Part shown: positions 1 to 8,597 of the stretch, piece by piece
Position numbering within the stretch: position 1 is the first letter of the stretch
Layout of the letters: each line of letters begins with the position of its first letter
Source of the DNA: Clostridia bacterium
GTDB lineage: Bacteria > Bacillota_A > Clostridia > Oscillospirales > Acutalibacteraceae
Direction of reading: 5' to 3'
NCBI GenBank assembly: GCA_009930155.1
Contig: RZYX01000006.1
Span: forward strand, 1 to 53,308
Length of the DNA stretch: 53,308 bases
Notes under the pieces: generated by a model
Database searches by the model: none
Seen by the model: only the letters and a program-made list of their open reading frames with translations
Told to the model about the DNA's origin: nothing
Made by a program: the position numbers and the translations under genes

Positions 1-160
1 CTATATATCTGCTGTCAGTAATGAAAACGCTGCCCTTTGGAGATACAAGTAAGTATCCATTTGACGAAGTGAACCCCGTAAAATATGTGCGATTTTCTAA
101 GCTGACTATCAAGGCCGCTTCATCACCATGCAGTTGTTCACAAAGTTTTTGTATCCTCAT
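1..160 (-). CDS. Xaa-Pro aminopeptidase (M24B), N-terminal fragment cut by window edge
   Basis: Reading the minus strand from ATG at 160 gives about 53 residues that run off the window start. The pattern ENRTYFTGFTSSNGYLLV followed by a DSRYI motif is typical of the creatinase N-terminal domain of M24B proline peptidases, which remove the residue before proline at the N-terminus of peptides. A clear AAGGAGG lies upstream. It follows the YqeG gene with only 12 bases between them, so the two are probably co-transcribed. The metal-binding catalytic domain is outside the window, so activity cannot be judged. Confidence 0.75.
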   Translation of the reverse strand, partial: MRIQKLCEQLHGDEAALIVSLENRTYFTGFTSSNGYLLVSPKGSVFITDSRYI

Positions 161-172
161 AATACAGCCTCC

Positions 173-691
173 TTATTTTTGTTTTTTTGCAGCCTTTGCA
201 TCCTTTCGGTCAAAAAGCTTCTTTTCAAGCTCCCTGCGGAACTTAAAAGACCTTACGCTTCTTTCTTCCGCTGCAAAAGGCTTTACATAAACAGAAACCA
301 TACCCGCCAGATTTGCCCCATAAATATCTGTAAACACTTGGTCACCAATCATTGCAATCTGATTAAGCTTTAGCCCCAAAGTTTTACCTGCGCGTATGTA
401 TGCTGACAAAAGTGGCTTGCACGCAAGCCCTACAAAGTTAATGTCCCCTAAAACTTTTGCAAGACGCTCTGCCCTTTTTTTGTCTGCATTTGACAAAAGC
501 AAAACTTTAAATCCAGCCTGCTTCATCTGTGCTATCCATTCCACCGCCCCATCAAGCGGAATGTCAGTATGGTCAAACGCTGTGGTATTATCTAAATCCA
601 CAGCTATACCAAGCACACCCATTTGCTTTAAGTCATCTTCTGTGATTTGCATTATACTATCAAATTTATATTTGGGATATAACGATAACAT
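173..691 (-). CDS. yqeG: YqeG-family HAD IIIA phosphatase
   Basis: The 172-residue protein has HAD motif I (VDLDNTT, about residue 31), motif II (LLLSNA) and motif IV (GDQVFTD), in the compact cap-less arrangement of YqeG. Family members are probable phosphatases of unknown substrate, usually next to yqeH/aroE/nadD in Bacilli. Here yqeH is absent and the neighbour is a peptidase gene, while nadD and yqeK lie 5 kb upstream. The C-terminus is lysine-rich (residues about 150-172), which may be a lineage extension. Confidence 0.88.
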   Translation of the reverse strand: MLSLYPKYKFDSIMQITEDDLKQMGVLGIAVDLDNTTAFDHTDIPLDGAVEWIAQMKQAGFKVLLLSNADKKRAERLAKVLGDINFVGLACKPLLSAYIRAGKTLGLKLNQIAMIGDQVFTDIYGANLAGMVSVYVKPFAAEERSVRSFKFRRELEKKLFDRKDAKAAKKQK

Positions 692-834
692 ATCAATACT
701 CTCCTATTTTTAAGGGTTTAAGTATAAGTTGTTCGTACATCTCGCTCCTATTTTAACCCATTTCTTAATAAGTTTCAAGCTTATGTTTTGTACAGATTGT
801 TAATTTATTCCTGTTTTATTGTAAATAAATATTA

Positions 835-861
835 AAGCGGCACCCCAAAAGAATGCCGCTT
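835..861 (-). terminator. Hairpin downstream of rpsU
   Basis: An 8-bp stem (AAGCGGCA / TGCCGCTT) with an 11-12 nt loop lies just after the rpsU stop. A moderately T-rich tract follows in the minus direction, consistent with an intrinsic terminator. Confidence 0.65.
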
Positions 862-872
862 CTTTACATAAT

Positions 873-1049
873 TTAATTGAACTTGCGCTTGCGAGCTGCC
901 TCTGACTTCTTCTTTCTCTTAACAGAAGGTTTTTCATAGTGCTCTCTCTTGCGTGCTTCCTGAATCACACCATCTTTAGAAGTCTGTCTTTTAAAACGTT
1001 TAAGTGCGCTCTCAAGAGATTCGTTATCTTTGACTTTAACCTGGCTCAT
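873..1049 (-). CDS. rpsU: Small ribosomal subunit protein S21
   Basis: Translating the minus strand from ATG at 1049 gives a 58-residue, strongly basic protein starting [20 protein letters not shown] and ending RKRKFN, the usual length and pattern of bacterial S21. S21 sits near the anti-Shine-Dalgarno end of 16S rRNA and assists initiation. The start is fixed by a GGAGGG tract a few bases upstream. It has its own promoter (1119-1148) and a hairpin terminator, so it appears to be a single-gene unit between yqeG and the mechanosensitive channel gene. Confidence 0.93.
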   Translation of the reverse strand: MSQVKVKDNESLESALKRFKRQTSKDGVIQEARKREHYEKPSVKRKKKSEAARKRKFN

Positions 1050-1118
1050 TTATATTCCCTCCCTCCGCTAATTCGCAGGGTAATCCTTAAAAAAGGTCAT
1101 CCTAATATGGACTTCGTC

Positions 1119-1148
1119 ATTATACAATACACCTTTAACTATTGTCAA
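1119..1148 (-). promoter_or_regulatory. Sigma-A-type promoter of rpsU
   Basis: On the minus strand TTGACA (1143-1148) and TATAAT (1119-1124) are both perfect consensus hexamers separated by 18 bases, about 70 bases upstream of the rpsU start. Confidence 0.8.
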
Positions 1149-1192
1149 GGAACTTTGCCGAATTTTATTGTAAATAAACTTTATTTTTTAAT

Positions 1193-2287
1193 TTATTTAG
1201 TTTTATTATCCATATAAATTGTTGTGCTTGGAAAGGCAAATGCTGTTTTTTCCTTGTCTATTATGTCTTTAATCTTAATGTTTATATCTTCTTTTATTAA
1301 AAGATTTTTATAATAATCCACTGTCTTTGTAAAGTACATTATATGTATATCTAGGCTACTACTCGAAAAGCTCTCAAAGCAAACAACTACTCCAGTTTTA
1401 TACACATCTGGATGCTCTTTTAACATTGTTTCTAATTTTTTTATAACAGAAAGCATTGTTTTTACGCTTGTGTCATAAGTCAATGAGAGTTTAAAATCAA
1501 CCAAACGCTTTTTCATTCTTGACCAGTTTGTTATTGGCTCTTCTATAAGTATAGAGTTTGGAACAATCACAACCGTATCTGCAAATGTTCTAATTCTTGT
1601 ACTTCTCATTGTAATATCTTCAACAACTCCATCAACTGATGGGGTTGTTATTCTGTCGCCAACATCAAACGGCTTGTCTGTAATTATTGCAAAACCGCCA
1701 AAAATATTTGTTGCTGTTTTTTGTGCCGCCAGCGAAAAAGTTAGACCACCAAGGCCAATACCAGCAACAAGACCGTTGATATTGTACCCAAGTTCGCTAA
1801 TAATTATAACGCCCGCCACAGCAAAAATAACCACTTTAAAAATATTTGCAAGAAAAGTAACGGCAACTGTATTTGTTTTTTTGTTTGATTTTTGATTGCT
1901 TTTTATTACAAGCGATGTTACAAACGGCATAAAATCTGCACATACCCATGAAATAATTACTATTATTCCAATACGAAACCATGTGTTTATAATCAAAAAC
2001 GATTTGTCGGGCAAGCCCATAACACTAAGTCCAATGTAAGTGCCTAGTATTCTAAAAAATATTTTGCTTGGTCCAATAAGTGCGTATTCTATTGCTTCTT
2101 TTGTCTCTTCCTTATTATGAAAAAGTCTGCGGATAACTGAAACCGACCATTTTTCAAGCTTTTTACTTGTTAGGAAAAAAACTAAAAATATTAGAAGTCC
2201 TGCCAAAATGTTTATAATATTGTCCGCAATTATATTGTAAAAATTTTTAAAAGTTTCTACAAAGTTTTTAACAAAACTTTCAACCAT
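1193..2287 (-). CDS. mscS: Small-conductance mechanosensitive channel (MscS family)
   Basis: The 364-residue protein has an N-terminal hydrophobic region with several membrane segments. The pore-lining helix pattern GLGGLTFSLAAQKTATNIFGG and the following FDVGDRI of the MscS beta domain are present. MscS channels open under membrane tension and release solutes on hypo-osmotic shock. A GGAGGG lies 5-6 bases before the ATG. It follows leuS by about 20 bases, so it may be at the end of that transcript. The paralogue class cannot be resolved by eye. Confidence 0.9.
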   Translation of the reverse strand: MVESFVKNFVETFKNFYNIIADNIINILAGLLIFLVFFLTSKKLEKWSVSVIRRLFHNKEETKEAIEYALIGPSKIFFRILGTYIGLSVMGLPDKSFLIINTWFRIGIIVIISWVCADFMPFVTSLVIKSNQKSNKKTNTVAVTFLANIFKVVIFAVAGVIIISELGYNINGLVAGIGLGGLTFSLAAQKTATNIFGGFAIITDKPFDVGDRITTPSVDGVVEDITMRSTRIRTFADTVVIVPNSILIEEPITNWSRMKKRLVDFKLSLTYDTSVKTMLSVIKKLETMLKEHPDVYKTGVVVCFESFSSSSLDIHIMYFTKTVDYYKNLLIKEDINIKIKDIIDKEKTAFAFPSTTIYMDNKTK

Positions 2288-2307
2288 AAAAACCCTCCGT
2301 TGTAAGT

Positions 2308-4716
2308 TTATTTTGCAACTATGTTTACAAGTCTACCTTTTACATAAAGCTCTTTTATAATTTGCTTGCCTGCTATTTCATTGGCTACTTTGTCATCTGA
2401 CTTTGCAAGTTTTATTGCTTCATCACTTTCGATATCAGCGGCAACAATTAGCTTTGCTCTAAGCTTACCGTTTACTTGTACTGCAATTTCTACTGTATCG
2501 TCTTTGCATTTTTCTTCATCAAAACTTGGCCATTTTTGCGATGTTACAACTGAACCAAACTTCATTGTTTCCCACATTTCTTCTGTTAAATGTGGTGCAA
2601 ATGGATTAAGAATTATGATAAGTGATTTAAGCTCCGCATGATTTATTTTGCCAACCTCATAAATTTTGTTGATAAGGCTCATCATTGCGGCAATCGCTGT
2701 GTTGCTCTTAAGCAAATCCATGTCTTGCGTTACTTTTTTGATTGTGCGATGCATTTCACTTTCCAGCTCTTTTGAGTAGCTGTTTCCAGGCACTGCAATG
2801 TCCATAAGTCCCCATGCTCTATCAACAAATCTTCGGCAACCCTTTATGCTTGCAGAGTTCCAAGGAGCGGCCTTTTCAAAGTCGCCTATAAACATCTCAT
2901 AAAGACGCAAAGTGTCTGCACCATAACCCTTTACTATCTCATCAGGGTTCACGACATTACCTCTAGATTTACTCATCTTCTCGCCATTCTCACCCAATAT
3001 CATACCATGACTTGTACGCTTTGCATATGGCTCGCAATTAGGCACAACACCTATATCATAAAGGAATTTATGCCAAAAACGGCTGTATAGCAAATGAAGT
3101 GTTGTATGCTCCATTCCGCCGTTATACCAATCAACTGGCGCCCAATACTCAAGTGCTTCCTTTGATGCAAGTTCGTTATCATTATGAGGGTCGCAATAAC
3201 GAAGAAAGTACCATGATGAGCCTGCCCACTGTGGCATTGTATCTGTTTCTCTCTTTGCTGGTCCTCCACACTTTGGACAAGTTGTGTTAATCCAGTCTGT
3301 GATTTTTGCAAGAGGTGACTCACCCGTTTCTGTTGGCTCGTAGCTGTCTACCTTTGGAAGTTCAAGAGGAAGGCTTTCTTCTGGAATTGGAACATATCCA
3401 CACTTATCACACTTGACAATCGGAATAGGCTCGCCCCAATATCTTTGGCGGGAAAAAACCCAGTCACGCAATTTATAATTAACCTTTGGATGACCTTTGC
3501 CCGTTTTCTCTAAGAACTCTGTTATCTTAACCTTTGCATCTTCAACGCAAAGACCTGTAAGAAAATCTGAATTTACCATAACACCTGTTTGACAATCGGT
3601 GAAAGCTTCTTTTTCAACATCTCCACCTTTAACAACCTCGATAATAGGCAATTCAAATTTCTTTGCAAACTCCCAGTCACGAGTGTCATGCCCTGGAACA
3701 GCCATAATAGCACCCGTTCCATATGATACAAGAACATAGTCAGAAATAAAGATAGGAACTTGCGTGTTGTTAACAGGGTTAATTGCCATAACGCCTTTAA
3801 GGCAAACGCCTGTTTTACCCTTGTTCATCTCTGTTCTTTCAAAGTCTGATTTGCGTGCAGACTCTTCCCTATATGCTTTGATTTCATCAATATTTTGGAG
3901 AGTATCTGCCCACTTGTCCACAAGTGGATGCTCTGGAGAAATTACCATGTATGTTGCTCCAAAAAGCGTATCAGGGCGAGTTGTATAAACTGTGATTGTA
4001 TCTCCTGTTGTTGCTGTAAAATCAACCTCTGCACCAGTCGAGCGACCAATCCAGTTCTTTTGTTGCAATTTTACACGCTCAATATAATCAAGCTCGTCAA
4101 GGTCGTCTATTAGCCGTTCTGCATACTGTGTAATTTTAAGCATCCACTGGCTTTTAACCTTCCTTATAACTTCGCTTGAGCAACGCTCACAAACACCGTT
4201 TACAACCTCTTCATTTGCCAAAACGCACTTGCAAGAGGTACACCAGTTAACAGACATCTCTTTTTTATATGCAAGACCTTTTTCAAACATTTTAAGAAAA
4301 ATCCACTGTGTCCATTTATAATACGATGGATCGGTTGTATTTATTTCTCTGCTCCAATCAAATGAAAAGCCAAGTGATTTTAGCTGTTTTTTAAAGTTTG
4401 CTATATTATCTTTTGTTACGATTTCGGGATGTATATGGTTTTTGATTGCATAATTTTCTGTTGGCAATCCAAACGCATCCCAACCCATAGGATACAAAAC
4501 ATTGTACCCCTCTAAACGCTTTTTACGGGCAATAATGTCAATTGCAGTATATGAACGAGGATGCCCAACATGGAGCCCTTGTCCTGATGGATAAGGAAAC
4601 TCAACAAGGCAATAAAACTTAGGCTTTGTAAAATCCTGTGCTGCATGGAAAACCCCTGTTTCTTCCCATATATCCTGCCACTTCTTTTCATTTGTTTTAA
4701 AATCGTAACTCTTCAT
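2308..4716 (-). CDS. leuS: Leucine--tRNA ligase
   Basis: About 802 residues, the usual size of bacterial LeuRS. It has the class I HIGH-type motif ([11 protein letters not shown]), the editing-domain region with [12 protein letters not shown], a zinc knuckle ([15 protein letters not shown]) and the KMSKS loop ([12 protein letters not shown]). The enzyme charges tRNA-Leu. I chose the ATG at 4716 ([19 protein letters not shown]), which matches the family N-terminus. An ATG 51 bases upstream is also in frame but gives an atypical N-terminus. I see no T-box leader in the 130 bases upstream. Confidence 0.96.
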   Translation of the reverse strand: MKSYDFKTNEKKWQDIWEETGVFHAAQDFTKPKFYCLVEFPYPSGQGLHVGHPRSYTAIDIIARKKRLEGYNVLYPMGWDAFGLPTENYAIKNHIHPEIVTKDNIANFKKQLKSLGFSFDWSREINTTDPSYYKWTQWIFLKMFEKGLAYKKEMSVNWCTSCKCVLANEEVVNGVCERCSSEVIRKVKSQWMLKITQYAERLIDDLDELDYIERVKLQQKNWIGRSTGAEVDFTATTGDTITVYTTRPDTLFGATYMVISPEHPLVDKWADTLQNIDEIKAYREESARKSDFERTEMNKGKTGVCLKGVMAINPVNNTQVPIFISDYVLVSYGTGAIMAVPGHDTRDWEFAKKFELPIIEVVKGGDVEKEAFTDCQTGVMVNSDFLTGLCVEDAKVKITEFLEKTGKGHPKVNYKLRDWVFSRQRYWGEPIPIVKCDKCGYVPIPEESLPLELPKVDSYEPTETGESPLAKITDWINTTCPKCGGPAKRETDTMPQWAGSSWYFLRYCDPHNDNELASKEALEYWAPVDWYNGGMEHTTLHLLYSRFWHKFLYDIGVVPNCEPYAKRTSHGMILGENGEKMSKSRGNVVNPDEIVKGYGADTLRLYEMFIGDFEKAAPWNSASIKGCRRFVDRAWGLMDIAVPGNSYSKELESEMHRTIKKVTQDMDLLKSNTAIAAMMSLINKIYEVGKINHAELKSLIIILNPFAPHLTEEMWETMKFGSVVTSQKWPSFDEEKCKDDTVEIAVQVNGKLRAKLIVAADIESDEAIKLAKSDDKVANEIAGKQIIKELYVKGRLVNIVAK

Positions 4717-4849
4717 AGCTAAAAACATCCCTCTATCTAAATAAAAATAATTATTCTGAGCTTGCACAGCACCGCAAAACTAGTTATATGCTTAACATAA
4801 ACAGTTGCAAGCGTTTACCTAAGCGGTGTTAATTTGTTTTGTTATAGAA

Positions 4850-5206
4850 CTAATCTGCAGATATTATGTCGCTCAGTTCTACTTCAATTGCATCTGCCCA
4901 AAGACGCTCAAGGTTATAGTACTCTCTGCTCTCTCCCAAAAAGAGATGAACAACAACATGGCCATAATCAAGCAAAATCCAGCCTGTTGATCTTCCTTCA
5001 ATATGACTTGGCTCAATGCCAATCTGTTTAAGCTCGTATTCAACTTCATCCGCAAGTGCCTTAACATGCGTGTTTGATGTTCCGTTTGCAATTATAAAGT
5101 AGTCTGCAACAATTGTTAGCTCTGTAATTTCCATAGCTTTAATATCAATTGCCTTTTTATCGTCTAAAACTTTTACTATCTTTTTTACCAAATCAATTTT
5201 TTCCAT
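4850..5206 (-). CDS. rsfS: Ribosomal silencing factor RsfS
   Basis: The 118-residue protein carries the RsfS/Iojap signature (DYFIIANGTSNTHVKALADEV and WILLDYGHVVVHLF). RsfS binds L14 on the 50S subunit and blocks subunit joining under starvation. It lies 18 bases after yqeK, in the conserved nadD-yqeK-rsfS cluster. Confidence 0.94.
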   Translation of the reverse strand: MEKIDLVKKIVKVLDDKKAIDIKAMEITELTIVADYFIIANGTSNTHVKALADEVEYELKQIGIEPSHIEGRSTGWILLDYGHVVVHLFLGESREYYNLERLWADAIEVELSDIISAD

Positions 5207-5224
5207 AATAATCTCCTTTTAATT

Positions 5225-5797
5225 TTAAAGTGCTTTTATACACAGTTCATTAAATGCTGCTACTGTATCTGGATGAATTACTTTGTATCTTTTTGCAAGG
5301 TCTGTTATTGAAAACTGTGTGCCCATAAGCACTGCGGAATCAATATTTGATAAGGCTTTTTGACGCATATCATCAACGCCGTCATAATCCCTATCTTCTG
5401 ATATATAGTCTGCAATATATATTATTTTTTCAAGCATAGTCATATTCGCTTTTGCAGTTGTGTGAAAACGAACTGCCGAAATCATCTCAGCATCATCAAT
5501 GCCCAAAACGATTTTCATATACGCTGCCCCTGCTAATGCATGCCATAACTTTGGGTTTGACATTTCAAGATCTGTCATCTTCTCGCCAGCCTGCTCAATA
5601 ACGGCAAGCTGTTCCTGCTCGCTTGAATTTTTCATAACATCATGTAGGACACCGCATATGTACGCCTTTTGCTCGTTTGCACCAAAATGTTCGGCAAGGC
5701 TCACAGCGGATTTTGCAACATTAAGAGAATGTTGATACCTTTTAGGGTTCAACTTTTGTTCAATTAATTTTTCAAAACTTTCTGCCATACTATACAT
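5225..5797 (-). CDS. yqeK: YqeK-type HD-domain diadenosine tetraphosphatase
   Basis: About 190 residues of HD hydrolase: H near residue 22 (QHSLNVA), the HD pair in CGVLHDVMKN and the RFHTTAKANM..IIYIADYISEDR block. Members of this family hydrolyse Ap4A symmetrically to ADP. The start overlaps the nadD stop; ATG at 5797 sits about 7 bases from an AGGGGG tract, ATG at 5800 slightly closer. The overlap suggests translational coupling with nadD. Confidence 0.9.
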   Translation of the reverse strand: MYSMAESFEKLIEQKLNPKRYQHSLNVAKSAVSLAEHFGANEQKAYICGVLHDVMKNSSEQEQLAVIEQAGEKMTDLEMSNPKLWHALAGAAYMKIVLGIDDAEMISAVRFHTTAKANMTMLEKIIYIADYISEDRDYDGVDDMRQKALSNIDSAVLMGTQFSITDLAKRYKVIHPDTVAAFNELCIKAL

Positions 5798-6401
5798 CAT
5801 ATAACCCCCTGCCGTTTATATATTCCAAAACCGCTTTGGGTACAAGATTTGAAACATCCTGCCCTTCACCAATCTTTTGCCTTAACTGTGTGGAGCTTAC
5901 CTCCAGCGGTTTAAAATCACTGAGCACTATATCTAACTTGTCCGCCCTCTCTGGGAAGAACTTTTTTGCATATTCCTGTAGTTCTGCCAAAGGTTTGTCA
6001 TCCTCTCGCAAAGCCGCACAAACTGTGCAAAGGTCAAATATTTCTTCTGCCATTCTCCACTCGTGAAATGTCAAAAACATATCAGAGCCAATAATCAGAT
6101 AAAATTGTGCATCCTCATAAATCTTGGCAAGCTGTTTTAGCGTGTCATAGGTATAACTCTTTCCACCACGCTGTACCTCAATATCACTTATTTCAAAAAT
6201 TGGCTGGGAAAATGCAAGCCGACACATCTGCAATCTGTCTTCACAGCTTGCAAGCTGGGTGCTTTGCTTGTGAGGTGGAATATAGGTTGGGATTATCAGA
6301 ATTTTATCAAACCCCTTTTGCTCCTCAAACGCCTTAACAAGCCTTATATGCCCCATATGCGGTGGATTAAATGTGCCGCCGAATATTGCAATTTTTTGCA
6401 T
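5790..6401 (-). CDS. nadD: Nicotinate-nucleotide adenylyltransferase
   Basis: The 203-residue protein starts MQKIAIFGGTFNPPHMGHI, containing the GGTFNPxHxGH nucleotidyltransferase motif, and has the later SSTQLRQKI block corresponding to ISSTxIR. It converts nicotinate mononucleotide and ATP into deamido-NAD. It lies in the usual yhbY-nadD-yqeK order and overlaps yqeK. Confidence 0.95.
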   Translation of the reverse strand: MQKIAIFGGTFNPPHMGHIRLVKAFEEQKGFDKILIIPTYIPPHKQSTQLASCEDRLQMCRLAFSQPIFEISDIEVQRGGKSYTYDTLKQLAKIYEDAQFYLIIGSDMFLTFHEWRMAEEIFDLCTVCAALREDDKPLAELQEYAKKFFPERADKLDIVLSDFKPLEVSSTQLRQKIGEGQDVSNLVPKAVLEYINGRGLYDV

Positions 6402-6417
6402 TTGCCGTCCCCCTTAG

Positions 6418-6795
6418 CTATCTTCTGCCACCATATCTTGCTTTCTTTGCTTTATTTTTTGCGTCTTCTCTTTTTTTATTTAATATGGCTTTTATATTTG
6501 CCTTTTTTTGCTTTTCCTTTGCGTGCAATTCTTCGCTATACTTATAAAAAATCATACTTCCACCGATAACGCTAATAACCTCTGCTCCTGTTGCCTGTGC
6601 AATCTCTACCGCTATCTCCTTTGGAGACTTTGGACATGTTTCTAAAAGTACCCTTAGTTTAATTAGCTCACGAACACGCAATGCGTCATTTGTTTGCTGT
6701 ATAAGTGCCTCGTTTACTCCACCTTTACCAACTTGAAAAAGGGGCTGGAGTGAATGTGCCTTTGAACGAAATTCTGCTCTTTCTTTACTTGTCAT
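6418..6795 (-). CDS. yhbY: YhbY-family RNA-binding protein (CRM domain)
   Basis: The 125-residue protein has an N-terminal CRM domain with the GxxG-like loop in FQVGKGGVNEAL and the closing VISVIGGSMIFYK strand. Relatives associate with pre-50S ribosomal particles. Residues about 95-125 form a lysine/arginine-rich tail that makes this copy longer than the usual 97-100 residues. The start overlaps the XTP pyrophosphatase stop by 4 bases, indicating coupling. Confidence 0.9.
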   Translation of the reverse strand: MTSKERAEFRSKAHSLQPLFQVGKGGVNEALIQQTNDALRVRELIKLRVLLETCPKSPKEIAVEIAQATGAEVISVIGGSMIFYKYSEELHAKEKQKKANIKAILNKKREDAKNKAKKARYGGRR

Positions 6796-7379
6796 ATTTT
6801 TCTCCTCAATTCATTTGCTAAGGCAGCCAGTGCCCTGCTCCTGTGACTTATTTTGTCTTTTTCATCAGCCGAAATTTCGCCAAAACTTTTATTTCCCACT
6901 AAAAATACAGGGTCATAGCCAAATCCGCCGTTGCCTTTTTTCTCTAATGCTATTATCCCCTCACACTCACCACGAACGGTGATTTGAGTTCCATCTGGAA
7001 AGACACAGCTAGCAGCACAAACAAAGCGTGCTGTTCTGTCCTCTCCTTTAACAGCTTTTAATGCATCAATCAGTTTGGATATGTTTTTATCGTCATTACC
7101 ATGCTCACCTGCATAACGTGCAGAATAAACTCCAGGCGCACCGTCAAGAGCATCAACACAAAGACCAGAATCGTCTGCAATTGTTGGAAATCCAGACTCC
7201 TCGCAGCCACTTTTTGCTTTTAAAATGGCATTCTCTTCAAAAGTTATTCCTGTTTCTTCAACATCTGAAAGCTCTATACCCAACTCATCAGCTGTTTTTA
7301 CATCTATTCCAAGTGGCAAAAGAATTCTTTGCAATTCTTCCTTTTTCTTTTGATTATGTGTTGCTATTAAAACTTTCAT
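6792..7379 (-). CDS. rdgB: XTP/dITP diphosphatase (RdgB/HAM1 family)
   Basis: The 195-residue protein has the HAM1 start (VLIATHNQKKKEEL), DDSGLCVDALDGAPGVYSARYAG with the catalytic Asp pair, and the C-terminal SHRSRALAAL. It removes non-canonical purine nucleoside triphosphates from the nucleotide pool. It overlaps both ftsY (4 bases) and yhbY (4 bases). Confidence 0.94.
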   Translation of the reverse strand: MKVLIATHNQKKKEELQRILLPLGIDVKTADELGIELSDVEETGITFEENAILKAKSGCEESGFPTIADDSGLCVDALDGAPGVYSARYAGEHGNDDKNISKLIDALKAVKGEDRTARFVCAASCVFPDGTQITVRGECEGIIALEKKGNGGFGYDPVFLVGNKSFGEISADEKDKISHRSRALAALANELRRKI

Positions 7380-8563
7380 TCTTCGTCCTCTTGCGACTCT
7401 TCTTCACTTTCGTCGCTTTTCTCTTCTTCTTTGTCACCTTTAAACCAGCCCAAAAAGCCTTTTTTCTTTTTCTTATCTTTCAGCTCTTTTTCTTGCTCGT
7501 CTTCACTTTTTACAATTCCTTCGGCTTCTTGAACTTCACTGTTTTCTTCTGGATTTTTCTCTTCAATCTTTTCCTCTTTTGACTCTTCCTCTTCAGGCTC
7601 ACCCGTCAAGTCATTGTCTTCAATTTCTAGCTCTTCCTCTTCAAAATTTTCTGGAACAACATCAAAAAGACCCTCGGCAAACGCTTTTGCATTAAACGGC
7701 TGTAAATCGTCAATTCCTTCGCCCACGCCAATAAATTTTACAGGCACTTTAAGGTCGTTTTTAATTGATAATACTACACCACCTCTTGCTGTACCGTCAA
7801 GCTTTGTGAGTATTATTCCCGTAATATCTGCAACCGCCTTAAACTCCTTTGCCTGATTAACTGCGTTTTGACCAGTTGTTGCGTCTAGCACCAAAAAACT
7901 TTCTCTGTCTGAATATGGAAGCTCTCTGTCAATAACCTTATATATTTTTGCAAGCTCATCCATCAAATTCTTTTTGTTATGAAGCCTGCCCGCTGTGTCA
8001 CAAATTATTATGTCCGCATCTCTTGCTATTCCTGCATTTATTGTGTCAAAAACAACTGCGGCTGGGTCTGCACCTTCCTTGTGCTTTACCATATCTACTC
8101 CTGCACGCTGTGCCCAAATTTCAAGCTGGTCAATTGCGGCAGCACGAAAAGTGTCGGCAGCCCCTAAAATAACACTTTTACCCTGTGCCTTAAAATATGC
8201 TGCCATTTTGCCGATTGTTGTTGTTTTTCCAACTCCGTTTACTCCAATAACAAGAATTACGGCTGGCACTGTTACAAAATCTATTTCCTCATCACCCGAC
8301 AGCATTTCGGTAACGATATCTTTTATGACTTCACGCACTTCCTGCGTGTTTTTAACTGGCTTTTTGCCCACTCTATCTTTAAGCTCTTCAATAATTTTCT
8401 CTGCGGTGTAAACACCAACATCACCCATAACAAGTACTTCTGTTAGCTCATCATAAAGCTCGTCGCCAATCTCTTCAAAGGCGTTAAGCACATTGTCAAT
8501 AGCACCAGACATATTATCTCTAGTCTTTTTTAGCCCAAAATTTATCTTTTTAAAAACGCCCAT
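7376..8563 (-). CDS. ftsY: Signal recognition particle receptor FtsY with C-terminal acidic tail
   Basis: Residues 1-300 are the NG GTPase core: P-loop [18 protein letters not shown] and TKLDG. It pairs with Ffh to target nascent membrane proteins. FtsY normally carries its acidic A domain before NG. Here the protein starts directly at NG, and about 90 Glu/Lys-rich residues follow it. Within that tail, around residue 365, [17 protein letters not shown] resembles the amphipathic membrane-binding motif normally found at the FtsY N-terminus. The reading frame is continuous and the stop overlaps the next gene, so this is not an obvious frameshift artefact. Confidence 0.94.
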   Translation of the reverse strand: MGVFKKINFGLKKTRDNMSGAIDNVLNAFEEIGDELYDELTEVLVMGDVGVYTAEKIIEELKDRVGKKPVKNTQEVREVIKDIVTEMLSGDEEIDFVTVPAVILVIGVNGVGKTTTIGKMAAYFKAQGKSVILGAADTFRAAAIDQLEIWAQRAGVDMVKHKEGADPAAVVFDTINAGIARDADIIICDTAGRLHNKKNLMDELAKIYKVIDRELPYSDRESFLVLDATTGQNAVNQAKEFKAVADITGIILTKLDGTARGGVVLSIKNDLKVPVKFIGVGEGIDDLQPFNAKAFAEGLFDVVPENFEEEELEIEDNDLTGEPEEEESKEEKIEEKNPEENSEVQEAEGIVKSEDEQEKELKDKKKKKGFLGWFKGDKEEEKSDESEEESQEDEE

Positions 8564-8597
8564 AATAACCTCCTAATTTAAGCTTGTGCAAAAAAAC

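Noticed and set aside
4717..4849. T-box leader upstream of leuS
   Set aside because: No T-box sequence, specifier stem or antiterminator is visible and the gap is too short.
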